This document shows, piece after piece, positions 52,745 through 60,718 of a stretch of 64,000 nucleotides of DNA; positions within the stretch are counted from its first letter, which is position 1, and each line of letters begins with the position of its first letter. The translations under genes were made by a program, and so were the position numbers. Below the pieces are notes generated by a model. That model saw only the letters and a program-made list of their open reading frames with translations. It was not told the DNA's origin and ran no database searches. The DNA is from CAWFMO01 sp963817065 (GTDB taxonomy: Bacteria; Actinomycetota; Thermoleophilia; Solirubrobacterales; 70-9): positions 1,054,001-1,118,000 of the forward strand of contig CAWFMO010000001.1 of NCBI GenBank assembly GCA_963817065.1, given 5' to 3'.

Positions 52745-53437
52745 ATGGCAGAGCCCGCACACAACGAGCACCCCGGCCGCGCGACCGGCGAGGGCGCCGA
52801 GAACTACGCCAAGGCGATCTACCAGCTCCAGGCGCGCGGCGAGAAGTCGGTCGGCACCGGGGCGATCGCCGAGCGGCTCGGGGTCACGCCGGCGTCGGCC
52901 TCGGCGATGCTGCGGCGGCTCGCCGAGGACGGGATCGTCGAGCACACGCCGTACCACGGGGTCAAGCTGACAAAGCGCGGCGAGCAGCTCGCGCTCGAGG
53001 TGATCCGCCACCACCGGCTGCTCGAGCTCTTCCTCGCCGAGATCCTCGAGATGCCCTGGGACCAGGTCCACCGCGAGGCCGAGGTGCTCGAGCACTACGT
53101 CTCGCCCGAGCTCGCCGAGTCGATCGCGCGCAAGCTCGGCAACCCGACCCGCGATCCCCACGGCGACCCGATCCCGACTCCCGACCTGAAGCTGATCGAG
53201 GGCGACACGGTCCCGCTCGACTCGATGGCGGCGGGGCAGCGGGGGACCTTCGCGCGCGTCTCCGACTCCGACGCGGAGATGCTCCGCTACCTGACCGAGC
53301 GCGGGATCGCACCGGGGGACCGGCTCGAGGTGATCGAGCGCCAGCCCTTCGACGGGCCGCTCGAGGTCAGGGTGGGGGAGAGGGTCGAGTCGCTCGGCGG
53401 CGGCCTCGCCCGCGCGATGCGGGTCGAGCTCGACTGA
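52745..53437 (+). CDS. DtxR-family metal-dependent transcriptional regulator
   Basis: 230 residues. N-terminal winged helix (ENYAKAIYQLQARGEKSVGTGAIAERLGVTPASASAMLRRLAEDGIV), dimerisation helices with metal ligands (VIRHHRLLELFLAEIL, EVLEHYVSPEL), and a C-terminal SH3-like domain (RVSDSDAEMLRYLTERGIAPGDRLEVIERQPF). It senses Fe2+ or Mn2+ and represses uptake genes. Last gene of the oxidase-ZIP operon, 13 bp after the transporter. Metal specificity cannot be assigned by eye. Confidence 0.92.
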   Translation: MAEPAHNEHPGRATGEGAENYAKAIYQLQARGEKSVGTGAIAERLGVTPASASAMLRRLAEDGIVEHTPYHGVKLTKRGEQLALEVIRHHRLLELFLAEILEMPWDQVHREAEVLEHYVSPELAESIARKLGNPTRDPHGDPIPTPDLKLIEGDTVPLDSMAAGQRGTFARVSDSDAEMLRYLTERGIAPGDRLEVIERQPFDGPLEVRVGERVESLGGGLARAMRVELD

Positions 53438-53445
53438 CGATCAAC

Positions 53446-53451
53446 TAGCCT
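53446..53451 (+). promoter_or_regulatory. -10 box, leaderless promoter at 53459
   Basis: TAGCCT ends 7 nt before the GTG at 53459. Confidence 0.5.
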
Positions 53452-53458
53452 CCGGCGT

Positions 53459-53824
53459 GTGCCCGCGCTGGCCCAAAGCCTGAACGAGTTCGTCGACTCG
53501 CTGCCCGAGGACTGGACCGACCTGACCGTCGACCTCCGGCTCGCCGACGAGGAGCGCTACGTCGAGGCCGCGGTGATCCTGAGCCAGGTCAACGCCCAGC
53601 CGTTCTCGAAATCCGACTGGCACTGGCGGATCCCGATCGCCCACAGCTTCGGCAAGGCGGCGGCGCCCGAGACCGTGCGCGGCGTCTTCGAGCGGCTCGA
53701 CCGCGAGGGGATCGGCGGCGAGATCAAGGCGCGCGAGGTCCGCGAGGGCCGCGCCGAGGTCGTCCAGATGTGGGGACGCCCCGAGAGCGTCCGCCGCGAG
53801 TTCCGCCAGCGGCGCTCGCTCTAG
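53459..53824 (+). CDS. Uncharacterised 121-residue protein
   Basis: VPALAQSLNEFVDSLPEDWTDLTVDLRLADEERYVEAAVILSQVNAQPFSKSDWHWRIPIAHSFGKAA is acidic and mixed alpha/beta, with no cysteine, signal or membrane segment. I do not recognise it. GTG start, leaderless, and coupled to the following receiver-like gene by a TAGTG overlap. Confidence 0.6.
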   Translation: MPALAQSLNEFVDSLPEDWTDLTVDLRLADEERYVEAAVILSQVNAQPFSKSDWHWRIPIAHSFGKAAAPETVRGVFERLDREGIGGEIKAREVREGRAEVVQMWGRPESVRREFRQRRSL

Positions 53825-54156
53825 TGGCGAACGTCGTCGCAGTCGTTCCGGATTTGATGCTCGCGAGCAAGGTGCGCGAGAGCCTGACCGCGGCCGGCCA
53901 CGAGGTCAGCGCCGGGCGCGCCGACGACCTCGACCTCGAGGAGGTCGACCTGATCGTCGCCGACGTCGACGACGTCTCGGCCGAGCAGATCGCGCTCCAG
54001 GGCGTGCCCGTGATCGGTTTCCACCGCCACACCGACAAGGAGTCGAAGAAGCGGGCGAAGAAGGCCGGCGTCGACCTCGTGATCCCGCGCTCGCGGATGG
54101 CCCGCGAGCTGCCCGAGCTCGTCGACGAGGTTTTAAAGAACGCAAAAACCGGGTAG
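53824..54156 (+). CDS. Degenerate response-regulator receiver-like protein
   Basis: 110 residues with a CheY-like pattern: VVAVVPDLMLASKVRESL (helix 1), DLIVADVDDV with the phospho-acceptor Asp position kept, VPVIGFHRHTDKESKKRAKKAGVDLVIPRSRM. The conserved Thr and Lys of true receivers are replaced (GFHRH and R in IPRSR), so it is probably not phosphorylated normally. A stand-alone domain of this kind often regulates a partner protein. GTG start overlapping the upstream TAG. Confidence 0.68.
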   Translation: MANVVAVVPDLMLASKVRESLTAAGHEVSAGRADDLDLEEVDLIVADVDDVSAEQIALQGVPVIGFHRHTDKESKKRAKKAGVDLVIPRSRMARELPELVDEVLKNAKTG

Positions 54157-54172
54157 GCCCTACCCGCAGCTC

Positions 54173-54913
54173 ATGCGTAGGTTCCTGGCAACGCTCACGG
54201 TCCTCTCGGCCCTCGCCGGCTCGGCGAGCCCCGCCGCCGCCGCCCCGATCGAGATCGGCCACATCCCCGAGTGCCTCGAGGTGGTCCCCGCGGCGATCAG
54301 CCTCCAGCCGGGGGCGACGACGAACCTCGACACCCGCGTCCTGCTCGACGGCGTCAGCGCCGAGCGCGGGCAGGCCGTGTTCGAGACCGCGAAGCGCTCC
54401 TACGCTCCGCTCGGCGTCAATCTCGTCCCCAGCTTCGAGGCGGTCAGCTTCAGCGGCACCGACGCAGCCGGCCTCAACGCCCAGGCCAAGGCGCACAACG
54501 GCGGCCAGCGCCCGGCGGGCATCGACGTCGTCTACACGCTGACCAACAAGGACATCCAAGCCGACGGCAATACCGCGGTCGCCGGGCTCGCCGACTGCAT
54601 CGGCGGGGTCGCGTTCCCGGACAGCGCCTTCGCGGTCGGCGAGAACCTGACCGTCGACGAGGCCGTGCTGCTCGGGATCCCGGAGCTGACGCTGGCCCGC
54701 AACCTGACCGCCAAGGTCGCCTCGCACGAGATCGGCCACCTGATGGGCGCTCACCATCACTACGCGAACTGCGTCGAGGGGCTGCTGACCGAGACCGACG
54801 AGATCTCGCCGTGCACGCTGATGTTCAACATCGTCGACGCCTCGTCGCTCAACTTCTCGACCCTCGAGGGGCTCGTCGTCCGCGGCCACGCGGAGCTCTA
54901 CGCGGTCCCCTAG
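54173..54913 (+). CDS. Secreted metzincin-type zinc metalloprotease
   Basis: 246 residues. Signal peptide (FLATLTVLSALAGSASPAAA). HEIGHLMGAHHHYAN (about residue 184) is the HExxHxxGxxH zinc site of metzincins, and SPCTLMFN gives a Met-turn candidate 20-25 residues on. Long insert before the site. Resembles reprolysin-like proteases, substrate unknown. The start is 16 bp after the previous stop. No Lys-rich tail. Confidence 0.82.
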   Translation: MRRFLATLTVLSALAGSASPAAAAPIEIGHIPECLEVVPAAISLQPGATTNLDTRVLLDGVSAERGQAVFETAKRSYAPLGVNLVPSFEAVSFSGTDAAGLNAQAKAHNGGQRPAGIDVVYTLTNKDIQADGNTAVAGLADCIGGVAFPDSAFAVGENLTVDEAVLLGIPELTLARNLTAKVASHEIGHLMGAHHHYANCVEGLLTETDEISPCTLMFNIVDASSLNFSTLEGLVVRGHAELYAVP

Positions 54914-54922
54914 CCGAGCCGC

Positions 54923-55888
54923 TCAGGCCGAAACGCCCACGTCATCTCGCGCGATCCGAGCCGGCGGCCGGCCGGACACGTGGCGCGGATACCAGCGGCG
55001 TCCGTGGACCCGCTGGTAGTTCCAGGCGAGGGCGGCGAACGCGCCGCGCTCGTGGAGCCAGAAGCGCTCCGGAGGCTGGTCGAGCGGCTCGCCCCGCCCG
55101 GGGCTGATCTCGGCGCTCGCGATCCCGGCGCCCTCGCGGCGGTCGCGGCGGGCGAGCACGCGGCCCTCGGCGTCGATCACCGCGGCGCCGCCCTGGAAAT
55201 GTCCCTCGTAGGCGAGCGGCGACCACGGCATCGCGCACTCGAGCGTCCCGGCTTGGGCGCCGTGGACGAACGGGGCTCCGATCAAGCGGCTGAAGGCCTC
55301 GATCGAGCGCCACGCGGTGGCGGCGTTTTTCGCCTCGAGCCGCCGCATCACGGATCGCGGCGGCCAGGGCGGGATGCTCCACCAGCCGGAGCCGCCGGCG
55401 ACGAGGTCGACGCGGCCGGCCATCCGGCGCACGGTCTGGGTCCGCATCAGCTCCCAGCAGACCGCGACCCCGACGGTCAGGTCGCCGGCATCAATCACGC
55501 CGTCGTCGCCCTCGGCGCCGCCGACGTAGAAGGCGTTCTCCCACATCGTCGGCAGGTCCTTGTCGTGGCGGCCGGCGACCCCGTCCGGCGTCACGACGAG
55601 GACGGCGTTGCGGACCTCGCCGTCGGGATCGCGGCAGAGAAACGAGCCCGAGACCCCGGCGCCGGAACGGCGCGCCAGCGAGAGCATCAGCTCGGCCGCT
55701 GCGCCGTCGGGGGCGAGCGCGGCGTCGGCGAGCTCGGGGACGAAGCCGATCCCGGTGCTGAAGAACTCGGGCAGCGCGATCCACTCGGCGCCACCCGCCG
55801 CGGCCTCGTCGCCGAGTCGCTCCGCCTGCGCGAGGTTGGCGTCGAGGTCGCCGACGATCGCCTCCATCTGTACGGCCGCTACGCGCAT
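54923..55888 (-). CDS. Nitrilase/carbon-nitrogen hydrolase
   Basis: 321 residues. MRVAAVQMEAIVGDLDANL start, ALPEFF with catalytic Glu, GRHDKDLPTMWENAFY with Lys and GVAVCWELMR with the catalytic Cys. It cleaves amide or nitrile C-N bonds. ATG at 55888 overlaps the upstream binding-protein stop (TGATG), so the enzyme and the periplasmic ligand binder work in one operon. Possible thiamine-precursor salvage. Confidence 0.9.
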   Translation of the reverse strand: MRVAAVQMEAIVGDLDANLAQAERLGDEAAAGGAEWIALPEFFSTGIGFVPELADAALAPDGAAAELMLSLARRSGAGVSGSFLCRDPDGEVRNAVLVVTPDGVAGRHDKDLPTMWENAFYVGGAEGDDGVIDAGDLTVGVAVCWELMRTQTVRRMAGRVDLVAGGSGWWSIPPWPPRSVMRRLEAKNAATAWRSIEAFSRLIGAPFVHGAQAGTLECAMPWSPLAYEGHFQGGAAVIDAEGRVLARRDRREGAGIASAEISPGRGEPLDQPPERFWLHERGAFAALAWNYQRVHGRRWYPRHVSGRPPARIARDDVGVSA

Positions 55889-56862
55889 CAGTCCCTGTCT
55901 ACCAGGAAGAGGTCCTCGATCGAAGGCGGGCGCTCGAGGATCCCGTGCTCGACGTCCCACGCCGCCCACGCCTCGAGCGCCGCGGGGTCGAGGCGCCCGG
56001 GCGGCTCGAAGGCCGGCAGCAGCTCCTCGAGCTGGGCGCGCTGCTCGTCGCGGTCGAGGCCGTCGGCCCCGGCGAGCAGGTCGTCGAGTCCGGCCTCGGG
56101 GTCTTCGAGCAGCCGCTCGTAGCCGCGGCGGGTCGCGCCGGCGACCTCCTCGACCAGCTCGGGCTCGTCGTCGATCAGCTTCCGCGTCGCGACCAGGACG
56201 AGCTCGGGATAGCGGGGCGCCCCGTAGTCGTCGACCCTGAACTCCGTGATCGGGACGCCCTGGCGCACGAGCGCGACGCCCTCGGCGTTCCAGAACCCGG
56301 TCGCCGCGTCGACCTCGCCCGACGCCAGCGAGGCGACCGCGTTGAAGCCGATCGTGATCGGGTCGATGGCGGCCGGATCGCCGCCGTCGCCCTCGACGAC
56401 CGAGTCGAGGACCGCGTCGTCGGAGGGCAGGCCGCTGACGCCGACCTTCCGGCGCTCGAGCTCGGCGGGGCGCTCGACCCGGTCCGATCGCGCGAGCACG
56501 GCGGCGAGCGGGCGCTGGACGATCGCCGCGACGCCGACGACGTCGAAGCCGCGCTCCGAGGCGAGCCCGAGGTCGTGGATGTCGAGGATCGCGAACTGCG
56601 CGCGCCCGGCCTCGAGCAGCTTCGGCGCGTCGGTCGAAGCCGAGGGTTCGCGGACGGTGAGCTCGACGCCTTCGTCCTCGTGGAAGCCGCGAGCGAGTGC
56701 GGTGTAGATGCCGGCGTGGACCGCGTTGGGCTGGAAGTCGAGGACCAGCGTCGCCTCGTTCGAGGCGCCCGGTTCAGCACCGCTCCCGCCGCAGGCCCCC
56801 GCAAACGCGATGGCGGCCGATGCGAACAGGGCGGTCGCCAGCGGCGCAGCGACCCTCTTCAT
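55888..56862 (-). CDS. NMT1/THI5-like substrate-binding lipoprotein
   Basis: 324 residues. The lipobox is FAGACGG. LVLDFQPNAVHAGIYTALARGFHEDEGVELTVREPSAS, then KLLEAGRAQFAILDIHDLGLASERGFDVVGV and VGVSGLPSDDAVLD are the pyrimidine/sulfonate-binding pattern of the family. No permease or ATPase genes adjoin it in the window, so it may use a transporter elsewhere. Leaderless ATG. Confidence 0.87.
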   Translation of the reverse strand: MKRVAAPLATALFASAAIAFAGACGGSGAEPGASNEATLVLDFQPNAVHAGIYTALARGFHEDEGVELTVREPSASTDAPKLLEAGRAQFAILDIHDLGLASERGFDVVGVAAIVQRPLAAVLARSDRVERPAELERRKVGVSGLPSDDAVLDSVVEGDGGDPAAIDPITIGFNAVASLASGEVDAATGFWNAEGVALVRQGVPITEFRVDDYGAPRYPELVLVATRKLIDDEPELVEEVAGATRRGYERLLEDPEAGLDDLLAGADGLDRDEQRAQLEELLPAFEPPGRLDPAALEAWAAWDVEHGILERPPSIEDLFLVDRD

Positions 56863-56870
56863 CTAAACGG

Positions 56871-56876
56871 ACGATA
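56871..56876 (-). promoter_or_regulatory. -10 box, leaderless promoter of the binding-protein operon
   Basis: TATCGT on the bottom strand ends 8 nt before the ATG at 56862. Confidence 0.5.
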
Positions 56877-56989
56877 AGAGGTCGGCGCGGCCTGCGCTAC
56901 GGCGCGGAGTCCTGTATAGACTGGCGCCGCTGCCGTCGAATGGCGGCCAAGACTTTGACTTTGTAACCACCGAGGAGGAAAGCTTCCAA

Positions 56990-57907
56990 GTGAACGACCG
57001 AGGACTGGCCGCATACATCGCTGAGCTGGTCGGGACGATGTTCCTGACCTTCATCATCACGAGCGTCGTCGTGCTCTACGTCGCGACGGGCGCGACCGCG
57101 CAGTTCGGCTCCGACTTCGCCGTCGTCGGCCTCGTCCACGCGTTCGTGCTCGCCGTGCTGATCATCGGCATCGGCAGCGTCTCGGGCGGACACTTCAACC
57201 CGGCGATCACCGCCGGCGCCGCGATCCTGCGCCGGATAGACCCGATCGACGCGGTCGTCTACATCCTCGCCCAGCTCTCCGGCGGTGTGCTCGGCGCGCT
57301 GCTGACCAAGGCGCTGCTCGAGGACGAGGGCCGCGCGAGCGACTACGGCGTCCCGCAGATCAGCCCGCTGATCGGTGGCGCGACCCAGGGCGCGATCGTC
57401 GAGGGCCTCGGCGCCTTCCTGCTCGTGCTCACCGTCCTCGCCGTCGCGCTCAACCCGAAGGCGAAGAAGGAATGGGCTCCGCTCTCGATCGGCATGACGC
57501 TGGGCTTCGCGGTCATGGTCCTCGGACCGCTCACCGGCGGCTCGTTCAACCCCGCCCGTTGGTTCGGCCCGGCGCTGGTCGGAAACCACTTCACCGACGC
57601 GTGGCCGTACATCGTCGGCCCGGTCGTCGGCGGCGCGCTCGCGGCGGCGTTCTACAAGTTCGTGATCGAAGCCGGCGAGATCGGCGGCCCGAAGCCGACC
57701 CCGACCTCCGTCGCGCCCGGCGTCACCTCGCCTCCGAGCACCCCGAAGCCTCCGGGCGGCGGCGGTCCGACTCCGGGTGGCGGTCCCAAGCCCCCGGGCG
57801 GCGGCCCGACCCCTCCGGGTGGTGGAGGCGGCGGACCCACCCCGCCGAAGCCGCCCACCCCGCCGAGCCCGCCGAGCTCCCCGCCCGGCGGCATCGTCGG
57901 CAGCTAG
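56990..57907 (+). CDS. Aquaporin (MIP family) with a Pro/Gly-rich C-terminal tail
   Basis: 305 residues. Six membrane helices with the two pore motifs SGGHFNPAITAG (about residue 63) and GGSFNPARWFG (about 183). They form a water or glycerol channel. After the last helix the final ~75 residues are a disordered Pro/Gly repeat (PPGGG, PTPGGG) rather than a normal tail. GTG start with a CCGAGGAGGAAAG ribosome site. Confidence 0.9.
   Translation: MNDRGLAAYIAELVGTMFLTFIITSVVVLYVATGATAQFGSDFAVVGLVHAFVLAVLIIGIGSVSGGHFNPAITAGAAILRRIDPIDAVVYILAQLSGGVLGALLTKALLEDEGRASDYGVPQISPLIGGATQGAIVEGLGAFLLVLTVLAVALNPKAKKEWAPLSIGMTLGFAVMVLGPLTGGSFNPARWFGPALVGNHFTDAWPYIVGPVVGGALAAAFYKFVIEAGEIGGPKPTPTSVAPGVTSPPSTPKPPGGGGPTPGGGPKPPGGGPTPPGGGGGGPTPPKPPTPPSPPSSPPGGIVGS
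57720..57897 (+). repeat. Pro/Gly-rich low-complexity repeat in the aquaporin tail
   Basis: Repeated CCGGGCGG- and CCTCCGGG-type units encode PPGGG and PTPPGGG blocks over about 60 codons. It is GC-rich even for this DNA and likely unstable in length. Confidence 0.75.
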
Positions 57908-57929
57908 AGCCACGAAACAGACTTCACTC

Positions 57930-57957
57930 AAACGCCCCGGCTATGACCGGGGCGTTT
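57930..57957 (+). terminator. Intrinsic terminator-like hairpin after the aquaporin gene
   Basis: AAACGCCCCGG and CCGGGGCGTTT form an 11-bp perfect stem with a CTATGA loop, then GCGTT. The T-run is short. It is placed 22 bp after the stop. Confidence 0.75.
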
Positions 57958-57987
57958 GCGTTGTGCGGCCTGCCGACTAGGTTTCGC

Positions 57988-57993
57988 TAGCTT
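57988..57993 (+). promoter_or_regulatory. -10 box, leaderless promoter of fbiC
   Basis: TAGCTT ends 8 nt before the GTG at 58002. It lies just after the terminator. Confidence 0.5.
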
Positions 57994-58001
57994 CCGGTCC
58001 A

Positions 58002-60239
58002 GTGCGCCGGGTCACCTTCAGCCGTAACTACACGCTCTCGCTCTCGCGCACCTGCCAGTGCCACTGCAAGTACTGCTCTTTCGCGACCCACAAGGCGCAC
58101 CTCTATTCGCCCGAGGAGGTCGAGGACCGCCTCGAGCAGGCCGTGAGGCGCAACGCCAAGGAGCTGCTCGTGCTGACCGGCGAGCGGCCGGAGGTCAACG
58201 CCGAGGTCGCCGCCCGGCTCGCCGAGTACGGCCACGACGACTTCACCTCCTACGTCGTCTGGGCCTGCGAGCGGGCGCTCGAGCGCGGCATCCTTCCGCA
58301 CACCAATCTCGGCGTCCTCTCGCGCGAGGACCTCGCCCGCCTCCGCGAGGTGACGGCGTCGCAGGGGCTGATGCTCGAGTCGATCTCCGAGCGGCTGATG
58401 GAGACCGTCCACGCCGGCTCCCCGACCAAGCACCCGGCGAAGCGGCTCGAGACGATCGATGCCGCGGGCGAGCTCAGGATCCCGTTCACGAGCGGGATCC
58501 TCGTCGGGATCGGCGAGTCCGAGGAGGAGCGCGTCGCATCGCTCGAGGCGCTGGCCGCCGTGCATGCTCGGCATGGCCACCTGCAGGAGATCATCTTGCA
58601 GAACTACGTGCCCCACCCCAAGTACTACGGGCGCGAGGTTGCTGAGATCGCGGATGCCGCGGCTCGGGAGCGTTGGTCGTCATCAACCGGCATCTCCTCG
58701 GCTTCGCCTGCGGGGATACCGGGTGGCGGCGCTAGCGCCGTGGGAACCCTGGGCCTCCCGGAGTGGGCGGGCGAGGTGTCGGTTGAGGACATGAAGCGGT
58801 TGATCTCGGAGTGCAAGCGGTTGATGCCAGACGTCGGTGTGCAGGTGCCGCCGAATCTCTCGGACTGGTGGGCGGAGCTGGTCGAGGCCGGGGCGACCGA
58901 TCTCGGTGGGCTCTCCGCCAACGGCGATCACATCTCGCCGGAAGAAGCTTTTCCGTCTCCGAAGGAGGTCCGGCAGGGGCTGCAGCCTCGGGGATACGCG
59001 TTGACCGAGCGGCTCTGCGTCTATCCGCAGTACATGGACCCCGAGTGGATGGAGCAGGGGGTCCTCGACGTGATCAAGCTCAAGTACTGGAGCTTCATCC
59101 CGCGGCGGGGGTCGGGGCGGCGGCAGGAGCGGGTCGTCGATCCGGAGATCGCTCCGCGGGCGATCGCGAAGGGCAGGGAGGGGAAGGAGCTCGACGAGGC
59201 CGAGCTCACGGCGCTGTTCTCCGAGACGCGGCCCGAGGTGATCGAGGAGATGCGGGTCGCCGCCGACGAGCTGCGCGCCGAGCTCGCCGGCGATCAGGCG
59301 ACCTTCGTCGTCAACCGCAACATCAACTTCACCAACGTCTGCATCGTCGGCTGCGCGTTCTGCGGCTTCGGCCAGGGCAAGCGCTCGCCCGACGCGTACC
59401 ACGTCGAGGAGGACGAGTTCGCGGCGCGGATCGACGAGGCGGTCGCCTTCGGCGCGACCGAGATCTGTATGCAGGGCGGCATCCACCCCGACTACACGCT
59501 CGAGGAGTACGGCCGCTGGTTGAGCCTGGCGAAGAAGGTCGCCCCCCAGCTCCACCTTCACGCCTACTCGCCGATGGAGATCGACTACATGTGCGAGCTC
59601 TCGGGCAAGCCGCCGGAGGAGGTCTTCGAGTACCTGATCGAGTGCGGGCTCGGGTCGACGCCCGGCACCGCCGCCGAGGTCCTCGACGACGGGGTCCGGC
59701 AGCGGATCTCGCCGAACAAGCTGCCCGCCGACCGCTGGGTCGAGATCATCGAGGCCTCGCACCGCTCGGGCCTGCGCTCGACCTCGACCGTGATGTTCGG
59801 CCACATCGAGGAGCCCTGGGAGCTCGCCACCCACATGCGCGTCGTCCGCGAGCTTCAGGAGCGGACCGGGGGGATCACCGAGTTCGTGCCGCTCAGCTTC
59901 ATCCCCTTCAACACGCTGCTCGGGCGCACGCACGGGGTCGAGGAGATCTCGGCCAACGAGAACCTCAAGCACACCGCGGCCTTCCGGCTCGCGCTCGGCA
60001 AGACGATCGTCAACCTCCAGGCGAGCTGGGTGAAGATGGGGCTCGACGCGGCGACCGAGAGCCTGCGCTGGGGCGTCAACGACCTCGGCGGGACGCTGAT
60101 GGAGGAGAACATCTCGCGGATGGCCGGCTCACAGCACGGGGTGCGGCTCGAGCCCGAGCAGCTCATAGACGCCGCGCGCCGCGCCGGAAGGACCCCGGCC
60201 CAGCGCACGACGCTCTACGAGATCGTCGAGACCTACTGA
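58002..60239 (+). CDS. fbiC: FbiC, bifunctional FO synthase (CofG-CofH fusion)
   Basis: 745 residues. N-terminal CofG radical-SAM domain with CQCHCKYCSF (Cys18, 22, 25) and a C-terminal CofH radical-SAM domain with CIVGCAFCGF (about residues 447-454). HSYSPMEI-like LHAYSPMEID and GSTPGTAAEVLDDGVR are conserved CofH parts. It makes the deazaflavin FO of coenzyme F420. The central region, about residues 225-250, holds an unusual insert (SSSTGISSASPAGIPGGGAS), and codon use drifts there. GTG start, leaderless. Confidence 0.95.
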   Translation: MRRVTFSRNYTLSLSRTCQCHCKYCSFATHKAHLYSPEEVEDRLEQAVRRNAKELLVLTGERPEVNAEVAARLAEYGHDDFTSYVVWACERALERGILPHTNLGVLSREDLARLREVTASQGLMLESISERLMETVHAGSPTKHPAKRLETIDAAGELRIPFTSGILVGIGESEEERVASLEALAAVHARHGHLQEIILQNYVPHPKYYGREVAEIADAAARERWSSSTGISSASPAGIPGGGASAVGTLGLPEWAGEVSVEDMKRLISECKRLMPDVGVQVPPNLSDWWAELVEAGATDLGGLSANGDHISPEEAFPSPKEVRQGLQPRGYALTERLCVYPQYMDPEWMEQGVLDVIKLKYWSFIPRRGSGRRQERVVDPEIAPRAIAKGREGKELDEAELTALFSETRPEVIEEMRVAADELRAELAGDQATFVVNRNINFTNVCIVGCAFCGFGQGKRSPDAYHVEEDEFAARIDEAVAFGATEICMQGGIHPDYTLEEYGRWLSLAKKVAPQLHLHAYSPMEIDYMCELSGKPPEEVFEYLIECGLGSTPGTAAEVLDDGVRQRISPNKLPADRWVEIIEASHRSGLRSTSTVMFGHIEEPWELATHMRVVRELQERTGGITEFVPLSFIPFNTLLGRTHGVEEISANENLKHTAAFRLALGKTIVNLQASWVKMGLDAATESLRWGVNDLGGTLMEENISRMAGSQHGVRLEPEQLIDAARRAGRTPAQRTTLYEIVETY

Positions 60240-60310
60240 CGGCCCATCGCGGCGGTAGGCTTCGGGGACTGCCGTCCTCGAAATCGGGGACGCGGGAGAG
60301 TGAGGAAGCT

Positions 60311-60718
60311 GTGGCGGATGTGACGGTCAAGAAGCTCGAAGAGTTCGATACCGCGTTCGGTGGCGGACTGCACCGAGTTCGCGCGGGGCTCGGGGTGACG
60401 TCGTTCGGCCTCCAGGTGATCTCGCTGCCGCCCAACTTCGAGGGCTACCCGGAGCACGACCACAACCACGACGAGCAGGAGGAGGTCTACGCGCCGATCA
60501 AGGGCAGCGTGACGCTCCGCGTCGGCGGCGAGGATCACCTGCTCGAACCCGGGGTCTTCGCGAGGGTCGGGCCGGGCGAGCGGCGCAAGCTGATCACCGG
60601 GGAGGCCGGCGCGCGGATCATCGCGATCGGCGGCGTCCCCCACGAGGCTTACGACCCGCCGGAGTTCACCGAGGAGGGTGGGGGAGACGTTCCCAAGGTC
60701 GACACGGCGCCGCTCTAG
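60311..60718 (+). CDS. Cupin-domain protein
   Basis: 135 residues. VISLPPNFEGYPEHDHNHDEQEEVYAPIKGSVTLRVGGEDHLLEPGVFARVGPGE is a cupin with an H-x-H-x3-H-x4-E metal site and a second conserved half. Function unknown. GTG start with GTGAGGAAG 6 nt upstream. Its last 41 bp overlap the next gene in another frame. Confidence 0.85.
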   Translation: MADVTVKKLEEFDTAFGGGLHRVRAGLGVTSFGLQVISLPPNFEGYPEHDHNHDEQEEVYAPIKGSVTLRVGGEDHLLEPGVFARVGPGERRKLITGEAGARIIAIGGVPHEAYDPPEFTEEGGGDVPKVDTAPL

